From assembly GCA_003151235.1 (NCBI GenBank), contig PLWZ01000091.1, positions 1-51,275 on the forward strand: a stretch of DNA of 51,275 nucleotides, given 5' to 3'. The DNA comes from Acidimicrobiaceae bacterium (GTDB lineage: Bacteria > Actinomycetota > Acidimicrobiia > Acidimicrobiales > RAAP-2). Within the stretch, counting starts at the first letter, position 1. Each line of letters starts with the position of its first letter. Below the pieces are notes generated by a model, which worked only from the letters and a program-made list of their open reading frames with translations, was not told where the DNA came from and ran no database searches. Positions 34,615-43,709 of the stretch are shown piece by piece. The position numbers and the translations under genes were made by a program.

Positions 34615-35676
34615 TCACCGGTCGGCCAGCTGGCGCTCGCCGCCGCGTAGTTCGGGTGCGTCAGCGTCGGTTCCCTCAGCGGTGTCGGCCGTCTTGGCCA
34701 GCGCGGCACCGTGCGCGGTCTCCCCCTCGCCGTTCGTCGCGCCCCACAGCAGCATGAGCCGGCGGGCCAGCTTGGCCAGGCCGAGGCGTCCGGAGCCCCA
34801 ACGCCCCACGCCGGGCAAGGTGGCCAACCCAAGCAGGCCCCGGGCCACCCGCGGTGCCATCGGCCGTGACCCGACGAACCGGGCCGCGGCGGCGAGCGGC
34901 GCCGGCAGGTCGGCGGTGAAGACCGCCGGGTCGAACGGGCCCAACCGGGACTCGTGCACCTCGTGGAGCTTGGCCAGGCCGGCGCCGCGTCGGCGGGCGT
35001 CGTGCAGGAAGGCCCAGTCGCTGCGGCGGTGCCGGTGCGCCGCGACGAGGCTCGGGTCGAAGCGACCGGTCAAGCCCGCGTCGGCGAGCCGGATGCCGAG
35101 ATCGCGATCGGTGTGGTACGACGCGGTGAACGCGCACGTGGCCAGGCCGACGGAGAGGCAGTCGGAGCGCCGGATCGACACGTTGCCCTGCCACAGGTTG
35201 TCCAGGACCTCGAACTCCCCGTTCTCCAGGCGCTCGCAGTGCGACAGGTATTCGCGCGCGTACAGGAGGCTGCCGATGTCGCCCCCGCTCTCGGGGAGCT
35301 GCACCGGCATGGAGCCGACCAGGACGAGGCCGTGCTGGTCGCGGTGCGCCCGGGCGTGCGCCGCGGCCAGCCCGGGTGTGGGCACGACGTCGTCGTCGAG
35401 CAGGAGCACGATGTCGGCGTCGGTGAGGCCGACCCCGACATCGAGCGCCCGCAGGTGACCGGAACGCTCGATCTGGGTGAAGGCGAGCCTGTCGAAGCGG
35501 AGCTGCAGCGACGTCAAGATGGCGACCGAGATGGGGTCCGGCCCGTCGACCACCACGACGAAGTGCCGGACCGCCTCGTCGGACAGGACCGCCGGGACCA
35601 GCTCGGCCAGGTTCTGCGGTCGGCCGAGCGTGGCCATCACGACCGAGATGCTCGGGACCGGCGTCGAGGTGCTCAT
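34615..35676 (-). CDS. Family 2 glycosyltransferase
   Basis: Transfers a sugar to a lipid-linked acceptor, probably in exopolysaccharide assembly. GT-A fold: ISVVMATLGRPQNLAELV at the start, VVVVDGPDP for the nucleotide, the metal-binding DDDVVPTPG at 94-102, and GNVSIRR with a later FDPSLVAAHRHRRSDW segment. 353 residues. ATG 35676 overlaps the TGA of the sugar phosphotransferase gene as ATGA, so the two are coupled. The C-terminal 60 residues are a poorly conserved tail (TADTAEGTDADAPELRGG). Its end is 7 bases from the convergent BTAD regulator. Confidence 0.9.
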   Translation of the reverse strand: MSTSTPVPSISVVMATLGRPQNLAELVPAVLSDEAVRHFVVVVDGPDPISVAILTSLQLRFDRLAFTQIERSGHLRALDVGVGLTDADIVLLLDDDVVPTPGLAAAHARAHRDQHGLVLVGSMPVQLPESGGDIGSLLYAREYLSHCERLENGEFEVLDNLWQGNVSIRRSDCLSVGLATCAFTASYHTDRDLGIRLADAGLTGRFDPSLVAAHRHRRSDWAFLHDARRRGAGLAKLHEVHESRLGPFDPAVFTADLPAPLAAAARFVGSRPMAPRVARGLLGLATLPGVGRWGSGRLGLAKLARRLMLLWGATNGEGETAHGAALAKTADTAEGTDADAPELRGGERQLADR

Positions 35677-37166
35677 TGGCTCGGCTCCCCGCCACCCCCG
35701 CGCAGGAGCCGGCCCGGGGTCCGGGCGAGGATGCGGATATCGGCGGCGAGCGACCAACTGGCCACGTACTGGCAGTCCAGCCGGCAAAGCTCCTCGAAAC
35801 GGAGGTCGTGCTGGCCGCACACCTGCCACAGCCCGGTCATGCCGGGCCGGATGTCGAAGCGGCGCCCGACCCACTCGGGCAGCGAGCCGCACTCCTCGGG
35901 TACGAACGGGCGCGGGCCGACAAGGGACATGTCGCCGCGGAGCACGTTGATGAGTTGCAGGAGCTCGTCGATGCCGAGCCGGCGCAAGAGACGCCCGACG
36001 GCGGTCACCCGGAGCTCGATCTCGGGAAGGTTGGTCAGGGGCCCCGGCGCATGCCGGGTGCCGAGGGTGTCCTCGGCGGGCCCGGGCTGGCGCATGGTGC
36101 GCAGCTTCAGGATCTGGAACGGACGACGATCGCGGCCGAGCCGGTCCTGGCGGAACAGCACCGGACCCCGCGAGGTGACCTTTACGGCGACGATCGATGC
36201 CAGCAGCACCGGACAGGCCGCCACGAGCACGAGCACCGATCCGACGATGTCAATGGCACGCTTCACGAACCGTCCGGCGGCCCCGGGGCTTCCACCGTCG
36301 AGGCTGATGACGGCGAGGCCCTCCAGGTCCTGGAAGCTGGCCTCCCAGCCGGTCAGCTCGAAGTATCGCGGCACCACGTCGACGGCCACCTCACCGACGA
36401 GGGAGCGGAGCAGGTCGGTCGTCCGGGCCGGGTGCGAACGGCTGAACGCCACCACGACGCGGTCGATCATGCCGATCCGGCAGATCGCGGGAAGCGAGGC
36501 GAGGTCACCGAGCACCGGCTGGCCGTCGACCGGGTCGTCGTCGACAAACCCGACCAGTTCGACGTGCCGGGACCGCGAGAGTCGGGCCCCGACGTCGGAT
36601 GCGATCGTCCCCGTCCCGATCACCACGACCCGGGCGGGCTGGGTGTCGGTGCGGGCCCGCACGCCGATGACGACCGCCCGCGTGAGCGGCAGCGCGACGG
36701 CGCATCCGGCGAACGCGAGTGCGACGACGCCCGGGTGGAGCGGCCCGTGCAGGAGCGCCGGGAAGACCGCGCCGGTGGCGAGGGTGAGCAGCGCGCCGAT
36801 GCCGATGGCGACCTCGAGGTTGGCCAAGTCATCGGCCGGGGCCGGGGCGATCCGCCGGCGGGCCTTCGGGTAGACGCGCCTTCCGATCATCGCGATCGCC
36901 AGGGCGCCCCAGGAGATCGCGATGAACTGAAGATTCGTCGACATGGCCGCGCTCACCGGGGCGATGCGGGGCAGCATGTTGCTCACCACCAAGAAGACGA
37001 GCAGCGCCACCATGGCGTCGCTCGTGGCGAGCCAGGCCCAGCTGGGCCGGTTGGCCGTCCGCTCGAGCGGCAGCGACATGAGGGCACGCCGGCTCGACTG
37101 CGGCGAGACGACGCTGAAGGTCCCCGTGGACGCCATCGTGTTGCGCGGGATGGTCGGGGTACTCAC
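35673..37166 (-). CDS. Exopolysaccharide polyprenyl glycosylphosphotransferase
   Basis: Starts the repeat unit by moving a sugar phosphate to undecaprenyl phosphate. The N-terminal half holds four to five hydrophobic segments and a Rossmann-like CoA-binding type domain (VVVIGTGTIASDVGARL); the C-terminal half is the bacterial sugar transferase domain: KRAIDIVGSVLVLV membrane hairpin, FRQDRLGRDRRPFQILKLRTM, and LLQLINVLRGDMSLVGPRP. 497 residues is normal for WcaJ/PssY type enzymes. The first sugar is unknown. The ATG at 37166 overlaps the small upstream gene. Confidence 0.93.
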   Translation of the reverse strand: MSTPTIPRNTMASTGTFSVVSPQSSRRALMSLPLERTANRPSWAWLATSDAMVALLVFLVVSNMLPRIAPVSAAMSTNLQFIAISWGALAIAMIGRRVYPKARRRIAPAPADDLANLEVAIGIGALLTLATGAVFPALLHGPLHPGVVALAFAGCAVALPLTRAVVIGVRARTDTQPARVVVIGTGTIASDVGARLSRSRHVELVGFVDDDPVDGQPVLGDLASLPAICRIGMIDRVVVAFSRSHPARTTDLLRSLVGEVAVDVVPRYFELTGWEASFQDLEGLAVISLDGGSPGAAGRFVKRAIDIVGSVLVLVAACPVLLASIVAVKVTSRGPVLFRQDRLGRDRRPFQILKLRTMRQPGPAEDTLGTRHAPGPLTNLPEIELRVTAVGRLLRRLGIDELLQLINVLRGDMSLVGPRPFVPEECGSLPEWVGRRFDIRPGMTGLWQVCGQHDLRFEELCRLDCQYVASWSLAADIRILARTPGRLLRGGGGEPSQ

Positions 37167-37363
37167 CGTTCCGCTTCCTGGCCGGACCGGGCCGTCCGGG
37201 CGAGGACGCTCTCCTCGCTGGCGGTCTCGAGCATGAAGGCCATCACCTGGTCCAGCGAGCGCACGGCAAAGCGCTGGCCGGTGGCCACGGCTTCCACCTC
37301 ACCGGCGAAGCGCCCCTCCCGAAGACTCTCGGGGCGGACTCGAAGGACATAGGAAACGAACAT
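37163..37363 (-). CDS. Small unknown protein, head of the glycosyltransferase operon
   Basis: 66 residues starting MFVSYVLRVRPESL, with a central GEVEAVATGQRFAVRSLDQV. It is likely a small alpha/beta fold and has no membrane segment. ATG 37363; its TGA overlaps the ATG of the phosphotransferase gene, so it is the first gene of a three-gene minus-strand unit. The 119 bases to the divergent diguanylate cyclase hold the promoters of both. I do not recognise a family, but the balanced composition and overlap argue that it is real. Confidence 0.7.
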   Translation of the reverse strand: MFVSYVLRVRPESLREGRFAGEVEAVATGQRFAVRSLDQVMAFMLETASEESVLARTARSGQEAER

Positions 37364-37482
37364 GGTTGGAACCCTAAGAAAGGCCCGTCCACTGACCGTC
37401 CCCCGAAACGACGAATCATGGGTGAGACCGGCGGGACACTCGAAAGACGTTCGTGGGACCGCATCGCCATAGTCTTCGAGCC

Positions 37483-39294
37483 ATGAAGAGTGCGGAGGAC
37501 CAGACCATCGAGGCAGTCCGGCTGGCCCGGGACCTGTGCATGGGCATGGGCGCGTTTGTGGTCTCTACCAGCGGCGATGTCCGTTTCGAGCTCGCCGCGC
37601 CCGGCCACACCGGGAACCTCGGCGAGCGGGTGGCCATCCTTGCCCGCTCCTGCCTCGAGCGCCCGGGCGCCCAGGGCAACGAACCGTTCTGGAATGCTGA
37701 AATTCTCGGCGACGACGAGTCGGCCGACGACTCCCTCGCCTGCGTGGCCGTCCCGATCCGGGCCGGCGCCCACTGGTCCGGCCTGCTCGGCGTCGTCGAC
37801 ACATGGCTGCCCGAGCTCGACGAGGAGCAGCGGCTCGGCCTCGTCCGGCTGACCAAGGCCCTGGGTGAGCTGGTCGCGAGCGGCGAGCTGACCCTGAGCG
37901 GCCCCGGCTTCTATTCAAAGACAGAGACCGTGAAGCCCGAGAGCCTCCCGACCATGGTCCCGCCGGGCGTGCCGGTCATCGATGAGTCGGCCATCCCCGA
38001 GATCGAAGAGGTGGAGGCCCCGGCCACCACCACGTTCGACGACGGGGCGGCGCCGTCGGGCATCGGCCTCCTCGACGAGGTCGTGGCAAACCTGCCCGAC
38101 GGACTGGTGGTCACCCGCGACGACGGCACCATCGTGTTCGCCAACGCCGCGGTCGGCGACCTGAGCGGCCTGATGCCAGAGCAGATCCTCGGCCAAGACG
38201 TGGCCGACCTGCTGCACTCGGGCGTCGGCCAGGACACCTCGCCGTCCTCTTTGCTCGACTCGCCGTTCCCCGGCCGTCGGCTCGACATGGTGCACGCCGA
38301 CGGCGAGTCGCTCGCCGTCCAGGTGAGCGGCACCCGGTTCAACAGCCGGCTCGTCGGCGACTGCCACGTGGCCTTGCTGCGCGAGGCGTTGGCGTCGTCG
38401 CCAGTCCAGGGCAGCGGCACGACGACGAACATCCTCCTCGACGCGCTCGACGAGGGGATCGTGGTCTGCGACGGGGCGGGCACCGTGATCATCGCCAACC
38501 GCGAGGCCAGCGCCCTCCAGGGGCTCCCGGCCGACCTGTCGCTGATCGGCCTGCCGTTCCCGTACTCCCCCGCGCTCTGCAGCTCGGACGGCTCGCCCCT
38601 CACCGACGCCCACCACCCGATGACTCGGGCACTGCACGGCACGGTCGTCCGTTCCGAGCAGCTCCAGCTGGCCGGCGACGACCGCCGCCACCTGGTCGCC
38701 TCGGCCAAGCCGTTCGAGCTCGAAGACGGGTCGACCGGCGCGTTGCTCGTATTGCGCGACGTCACATCGCAGCTGGAAGAGGAGGCGTGGCTCATGCACC
38801 TCGCCCTCCACGACCCGCTGACCGGGCTGGCCAACCGCTACCTCCTGCTCGACTACCTGCGCCGCGTCCTGCTCCAGTTCCGGACCCGGGGCGGCTCCAT
38901 TGCGCTCGTGTTCTTGGACCTCGACGACTTCAAGATGATCAATGACCGCTTCGGTCACGACGTCGGCGACGAGGTCCTCGTCGCCGTCGGCCGCCGTATC
39001 CAGGGTGCGGTCCGCTCGAGCGACATCGTGGCCCGCCTCGGCGGCGACGAGTTCGTGGTCGCTCACGCGGCGTCCGACGAGCCCGGCGAGATCGAGATGG
39101 TCATCTCCCGCATCCGCAAGACGCTGACGGCCCCGTACCAGGTGCGGGGCCAGACGCTGGCCGTGAGCGCGTCCATCGGTTGGGTTGCCGCAGACCCCCG
39201 ACACGAGGACCCGACCACGCTGCTCGTCCGGGCCGACCGTGAGATGTACCGACGGAAGAGCGCCCGACACCGAGCGGCGGAGGCTGGGTCCTGA
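37483..39294 (+). CDS. Diguanylate cyclase with GAF and two PAS domains
   Basis: Makes cyclic di-GMP from two GTP. Order: GAF-like (about 1-130), PAS (195-320), PAS (325-435, with LVLRDVTSQLEEEAW), and GGDEF (438-600). The domain start HDPLTGLANRYLLLDYL and the active site GGDEF at 520-524 (RLGGDEFVV) are intact. The RxxD inhibitory site is present as RSSD, five residues ahead of the GGDEF, so product feedback is expected. No EAL domain. Soluble: no membrane segment. The ATG at 37483 (MKSAED) is chosen over the longer frame from 37453. The stop TGA overlaps the next ATG (TGATG), so the signal enzyme is coupled to a Wzz-like protein. Confidence 0.92.
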   Translation: MKSAEDQTIEAVRLARDLCMGMGAFVVSTSGDVRFELAAPGHTGNLGERVAILARSCLERPGAQGNEPFWNAEILGDDESADDSLACVAVPIRAGAHWSGLLGVVDTWLPELDEEQRLGLVRLTKALGELVASGELTLSGPGFYSKTETVKPESLPTMVPPGVPVIDESAIPEIEEVEAPATTTFDDGAAPSGIGLLDEVVANLPDGLVVTRDDGTIVFANAAVGDLSGLMPEQILGQDVADLLHSGVGQDTSPSSLLDSPFPGRRLDMVHADGESLAVQVSGTRFNSRLVGDCHVALLREALASSPVQGSGTTTNILLDALDEGIVVCDGAGTVIIANREASALQGLPADLSLIGLPFPYSPALCSSDGSPLTDAHHPMTRALHGTVVRSEQLQLAGDDRRHLVASAKPFELEDGSTGALLVLRDVTSQLEEEAWLMHLALHDPLTGLANRYLLLDYLRRVLLQFRTRGGSIALVFLDLDDFKMINDRFGHDVGDEVLVAVGRRIQGAVRSSDIVARLGGDEFVVAHAASDEPGEIEMVISRIRKTLTAPYQVRGQTLAVSASIGWVAADPRHEDPTTLLVRADREMYRRKSARHRAAEAGS

Positions 39295-41069
39295 TGGCCA
39301 TGCCCACCCCCCTTCCGACCCTGGCCAAGAGCCCGGACGAGGCCCCGGCCGATCGGGCCCGCCTCGCCGGACGCCAGCTCGCCGAGCACCCGCTCATCGC
39401 GGCGCGTCCCGACCAGGAGCGCCCCGGCGTGGCCGACGTGCTCAGCGACGCGCGGCCCCTCCTCAGCACCTATGGCATCGGCTTCGAGATCGTCCGTTCA
39501 CGCCCCGGCATGGTGGTCCTGCGGTCCCGTCCGATCGGCCGGGTCAGCGCGCTCGTCGCGTGCGAGCTCGTGAAGAGCCTGCTCGGTGCGGTCACCGAGA
39601 ACGTGTGCGCGGTCAAGGCTTCCGTGGTCGAGAACACGTGCGCCCAGCGAGGCGCCCCGGCCTGCCTGTACTCGGTGGTCTGGGATGACCAGGTGGCCGG
39701 CCAGGTCGACTCGCGCCCCGCCCCGGGCCCACCGCGGACCGAGTCGGTCCACGGTGCCGCCGTCGACCAGTCCCCGCTCCCCGAATGGGACCGGGCCGAA
39801 ATCGACCCGATCGAGGACGCCGCGACCAACGGGTCCGCCATCGAGCCGGCGTCCAGGCAGTGGGCCAACACCGCGCAGCGTCCCCAGGAACCCGTCGCCT
39901 CGCCGCCGACGGCCGTCTCGTCGACGGCCTACCAGTTCCAGGTCAGCACGCCCAACGCCATCGTGACCCCGCGGCCGAGCTTCCCGACTCCGGTCGTGCC
40001 GACCGCCCCCGCCCCCGTGCCGGTCCCGGCTCCGGCCATGCCCGAGACCGGCTCGCCGGCCCTGACGACGGCCGTCGTCACCAGCCGGGCCCGGTTCCCG
40101 AGGGGACTGGCCCGCCGCAGCTGGTTGCTCGTCGTCGCGCTCGTCGCCGGTTCCGCCGGGGGCTGGTTCGCCGGCACCCACGCCACGACCTCCTACGGCG
40201 CCCAGGCGACGCTGGTCGTCCAGTCCGGCGCCGGCAAGACCGGACCGGGCAGCGCCAACGACGCTTTGGCCCTGGCCACCACCTACTCGGCCCTCATCCC
40301 GAAGGACCAGTCGATCCTCTCGACCGCGTCGGCCACCTTGAAGGTGACGCCCGGCACGATCGAGAAGAACCTCACCGTGACCGTCGAGAACGGCACCTCT
40401 CTGTTGCTCCTGAGCTACAGCGCCCCGACGCCGCAACAGGCCGTCGCCGGTGCCGACGCCGTTGCACGGGCCGTCGCGAGCAGCGTGCCGCTCACCCCGG
40501 CCATCGCAGCCGGGTCGGTCGCCATCGTCAGCGTGCCCAACTCGGCGTCCAAGAAGGGCATGCTGCACAAGTACGGCATCGTGCTCGGTGGGTTCATCGG
40601 TCTGGTCGTCGGGTTGATCCTGGTGCTGGCGGCCGAGCGGGCCGACCCGAGGATCGACGACGCCGTCGGGATGGCCGGCGCGGCCGGGTGCCGCGCCGCA
40701 ATCATCCCGAGTGACCTCTCCTTCGCCGAGCTGGCCCGTGTGCTCGCCGACGCCGGCCGGGAGAAGGGCAGGCTGACCATCGTCCCGCTGACCATCCCGG
40801 ACACCGCGTCCACCATGGAGCTCGCCCGCGAGCTCCGACCGTGCTGGCCGGCCGACGGGCCCGCCGTTGCTATCAGCCCGTCGTTCTCCTCGGGCGTGGT
40901 CGAGCTCACGAAGGGCAGCGGCCCGACGGTGCTCATCGCACACCCGGGCACCCGGCTGCGCGACGTCGTGTCCGCGACCGAGCGGTTGCGCATGATGAAC
41001 CGCGGGCCGGTATGGGCAGTGCTCGCAAATCGCCGACTGCGGAGTCGGGTGTCGGATCGTGTGGGCTGA
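39294..41069 (+). CDS. V4R-like domain fused to a Wzz-like chain-length protein
   Basis: 591 residues. Residues about 54-132 resemble a V4R/heme-NO-associated small-molecule domain: VACELVKSLLGAV and the Cys pair ENTCAQRGAPACLYSV. A Pro/Ala-rich linker (140-260) leads to a first helix at about 276-294 (WLLVVALVAGSAGGWFAG), a periplasmic part, and a second helix at about 427-448 (YGIVLGGFIGLVVGLILVLA). The two-helix layout and the ISTA/SA-type periplasmic part are those of polysaccharide co-polymerases (Wzz/KpsE). The Walker-like kinase part of BY-kinases is absent; a poor Rossmann-like cytosolic tail follows. The fusion looks unusual. Start ATG 39294. Confidence 0.78.
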   Translation: MAMPTPLPTLAKSPDEAPADRARLAGRQLAEHPLIAARPDQERPGVADVLSDARPLLSTYGIGFEIVRSRPGMVVLRSRPIGRVSALVACELVKSLLGAVTENVCAVKASVVENTCAQRGAPACLYSVVWDDQVAGQVDSRPAPGPPRTESVHGAAVDQSPLPEWDRAEIDPIEDAATNGSAIEPASRQWANTAQRPQEPVASPPTAVSSTAYQFQVSTPNAIVTPRPSFPTPVVPTAPAPVPVPAPAMPETGSPALTTAVVTSRARFPRGLARRSWLLVVALVAGSAGGWFAGTHATTSYGAQATLVVQSGAGKTGPGSANDALALATTYSALIPKDQSILSTASATLKVTPGTIEKNLTVTVENGTSLLLLSYSAPTPQQAVAGADAVARAVASSVPLTPAIAAGSVAIVSVPNSASKKGMLHKYGIVLGGFIGLVVGLILVLAAERADPRIDDAVGMAGAAGCRAAIIPSDLSFAELARVLADAGREKGRLTIVPLTIPDTASTMELARELRPCWPADGPAVAISPSFSSGVVELTKGSGPTVLIAHPGTRLRDVVSATERLRMMNRGPVWAVLANRRLRSRVSDRVG

Positions 41070-42570
41070 ACCAGGCCAGCCCGCACTTCTCAGCCCCTCG
41101 GGGACGGTGTCGGCCCGGACTCTCAATGACAGCTGGTTCGCTGACCGACCCAGGCCGGTGCTGCTCGGCCTGGGCGCGATTGTCATCGCGTTCGCCCTCG
41201 GCGTGGTCGCCGTGGGCAAGCCCGAGATGGGGCTGGCCGCCCTGGCCGCGCTCGGACTGGTCGTTGCCGTCCTGCTCCGCCCGGTCGTCGGCGGGCTCAT
41301 CCTGGTCGGCGCCGTGCCGATCCTCTCGGGGGTCGCCCCCGGCGTGCCCGTTGCGCACTTCCGGATCTCTGAGCTGCTCATCGGCGTGGTCGGCATCACC
41401 GTGCTCGCATCGGCACGACGCACCGACACGGTCCCGTGGAGCAGCCTCGACTGGCTCCTCCTCGCCTACGGCGTCGGGTGGGCCGTCTTCGGCGCCCTCG
41501 ACGGGATCACCCTCAGCCAGCACCTGAGCCCGACCGATTGGGGCACCGTGTTCGGGCAGCTCCAGTTCTTCCTTATCTATCGGGCCGTCCGCACGTCGCT
41601 GCGCACACCGGCCGAGCGTCGGACCGCGGTCGCGGTGCTCCTCGTCGCCACCGCGCCGGTGGCCCTGTTGGCGCTGCTCCAGCAGCTCCACGTCGGGCCG
41701 GTGGTCAGCTTCCTCAACGCATTGACCGGCGGCGTGTCGGGGCCGGCAGCGACCGCCGGAACGGCCACCCGTGCGACCGGGCCGTTCAACAACTGGGCCG
41801 TGCTCGCTGGCTACCTGCTCCCGGCGCTGCTCGTGCTGTGCGCGCTGACGTTGTCGGGCCAAATCGGCCGACACAAGAAGGCGGCGTGGGCGATCGGCGT
41901 GATCGCGTTCACCGGGCTCCTGCTCACCGCCGAGCTCTCGGCGATCTTGTTTCTCTGCATCGGCGTCGTCGTGCTCGCCTCCCAGTACGGGCACGGCCGC
42001 CGGGCGTTGCGTTTCGCCGGCGTCGCGGTCGTCGTGGGGGTGCTGGTCGCCTCGCCTTTCCTCGCCAGCCGGCTCAACCACGAGTTCTCCTCGACGGCTG
42101 GGTCGAGCCGCCACGCCGGCGTCCCCCAGACCCTCGACTTCCGTTGGTACGTGTGGACGACCCAGTACGTCCCGGCCATCGAGTCCCGTCCGTTGACCGG
42201 CTACGGGGCCCAACTACCCGCCTCCATCCAGTGGCGCTACCCCGAGTCCCAGTACGTCGCCTACCTCATGGAGGGAGGCTTCCCGGTGCTGCTGCTCTTC
42301 GCCGGCCTCGGCCTGGTGATGGTCAAGCGGAGCCGCGAGGCCGCCCGGTCGAACGACCCCTTCGAACGGGCCCTCGGTCGGGCGGTGGCCTTCACCGTCA
42401 TCGCGATGCTGGTGATGAACCTCATCTGGCCGTTCCTCTCCAACGCCGGGCTCCCCCAGGTGCTCTGGTGTCTCCTCGCAATAGCCGTGCCGCGCCTCGA
42501 CAACCGAGGTGCCGTCGCGGCTCCCCCCGCCGCCAGGGCGACACTCGTTCCGATAGGAGGTGCGACATGA
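41059..42570 (+). CDS. O-antigen ligase/polymerase (Wzy-like)
   Basis: A membrane protein of 503 residues with about 12 hydrophobic helices, and a long extracytoplasmic loop at 345-385 (HAGVPQTLDFRWYVWTTQYV, then GYGAQL). It belongs to the Wzy/WaaL family that polymerises or ligates lipid-linked repeats. The start ATG 41059 lies 11 bases before the end of the Wzz-like gene. The adjacency to Wzz, Wzx and a phosphotransferase makes the Wzy role most likely (context). Confidence 0.88.
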   Translation: MWAEPGQPALLSPSGTVSARTLNDSWFADRPRPVLLGLGAIVIAFALGVVAVGKPEMGLAALAALGLVVAVLLRPVVGGLILVGAVPILSGVAPGVPVAHFRISELLIGVVGITVLASARRTDTVPWSSLDWLLLAYGVGWAVFGALDGITLSQHLSPTDWGTVFGQLQFFLIYRAVRTSLRTPAERRTAVAVLLVATAPVALLALLQQLHVGPVVSFLNALTGGVSGPAATAGTATRATGPFNNWAVLAGYLLPALLVLCALTLSGQIGRHKKAAWAIGVIAFTGLLLTAELSAILFLCIGVVVLASQYGHGRRALRFAGVAVVVGVLVASPFLASRLNHEFSSTAGSSRHAGVPQTLDFRWYVWTTQYVPAIESRPLTGYGAQLPASIQWRYPESQYVAYLMEGGFPVLLLFAGLGLVMVKRSREAARSNDPFERALGRAVAFTVIAMLVMNLIWPFLSNAGLPQVLWCLLAIAVPRLDNRGAVAAPPAARATLVPIGGAT

Positions 42571-43709
42571 CGCTCCGCCGGCAGTTGAGGGTGCTCCGGC
42601 ACCGAGCCGGCCGCTGGGCCGGCGGCCGCCGGTGGCTGGCCTCGATCTCGCTCCTGGCGGCCATGGGAGTCACCGCGGCCCTGCTGGTGCTCGTGGTGTC
42701 CGAGAACACGGTCAATGCGACCGGCGCCCCGGCCAAGGCTGCGGCTCCCTCGACGGCCAAGAAGGGTACGGCGCCGAAGAGTGGCGTCAAGACGACGACG
42801 CCGACGACCAAGCCGGTCGGCCAGACCGTGCCGCTCGGCGTCTACGCCGGGCCCGGCGCACCGGTGGCGGCGACCGCATTCTCCGCCGACGCGGGCGCAC
42901 CCGTGCCGTACGCGTTCGACTACATCGACGGCTCGACGTGGCAGAGCATCTCGGACCCGATGTGGTTCGTGCAGCGCTGGAGCGGGTCCAACTTCCGGAT
43001 GATCTGGGGAGTGCCGATGCTGCCGGCCACCGGCGCCACCCTGGCCGCCGGGTCGAGCGGCGCCTATGACGCCTACTTCAGCCAGCTCGCCTACACGTTC
43101 GTGCAGAACGGCCAGGCGAGCTCGGTGATCATGCTCGGCTGGGACCCCGAGGACACCGCACTTCCGTGGGCCGCGACGTCCACGGCCGCAGCCGCCGAGT
43201 ACGTCTCGTACTGGCGCCAGATCGTGACATCGATGCGCTCGGTCCCGGGCGAGCAGTTCCAGTTCGCGTGGGATAGCGCCGCCGGGTCCGACCCGGTGCT
43301 TCCGCCCGCTCTCTATCCGGGCAACGGCTACGTCGACATCGTGGCCACCGACGCGTTCGACGTCGGCACGCCTGTCACGAGCTCGGGATGGGGCGCCTAC
43401 GCGGCCGAGCCGTACGGGCCCGACTGGTTCTCCAGCTTCGCCAACAGCCACCAAAAGCAGCTCATGATCGCGAAGTGGGGCCTCGCGCCCCGAGGTGCCT
43501 TAGGCGGCGGCGACAACCCCACCTACGTCAGCCAGTTCCTCCGGTGGGCCGACGGGCGTCACCTATTCGCGGCGATCACCTGGGACTACGGCAGCTGGGC
43601 GGTCACCGGCGGGTCGTTCCCGAAGGCGGCCGCCGAACTGCACACGGTCGCCGAGGCCGGGGCGGTTGTCCCGATAGCCAAGGTTGTCGACTCGTCGGAT
43701 TCACGCTAG
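42567..43709 (+). CDS. GH26-like secreted protein lacking catalytic glutamates
   Basis: 380 residues. An N-terminal membrane helix (about 28-50, LASISLLAAMGVTAALLVLVV) anchors or exports it; a Thr/Lys/Pro linker follows. The rest (85-370) resembles the GH26-like beta-mannanase family: VPYAFDYIDG, RMIWGVPMLP, YWRQIVTSMRSVPGEQFQF, YPGNGYVDIVATDAFDV, WDYGSW. In active homologues the acid/base Glu lies in GWEMNG; here it reads GWDPED (Asp193). The nucleophile Glu of EWGL is Lys303 (AKWGL). It may bind polysaccharide without cutting. A strong AGGAGG at 42555-42560 with 6-base spacing supports ATG 42567, which overlaps the TGA before it. Confidence 0.82.
   Translation: MTLRRQLRVLRHRAGRWAGGRRWLASISLLAAMGVTAALLVLVVSENTVNATGAPAKAAAPSTAKKGTAPKSGVKTTTPTTKPVGQTVPLGVYAGPGAPVAATAFSADAGAPVPYAFDYIDGSTWQSISDPMWFVQRWSGSNFRMIWGVPMLPATGATLAAGSSGAYDAYFSQLAYTFVQNGQASSVIMLGWDPEDTALPWAATSTAAAAEYVSYWRQIVTSMRSVPGEQFQFAWDSAAGSDPVLPPALYPGNGYVDIVATDAFDVGTPVTSSGWGAYAAEPYGPDWFSSFANSHQKQLMIAKWGLAPRGALGGGDNPTYVSQFLRWADGRHLFAAITWDYGSWAVTGGSFPKAAAELHTVAEAGAVVPIAKVVDSSDSR

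Noticed and set aside
39498..41429. Minus-strand open frame of 643 codons
   Set aside because: It is antisense to the Wzz-like gene and the start of the Wzy gene; composition is that of a shadow.
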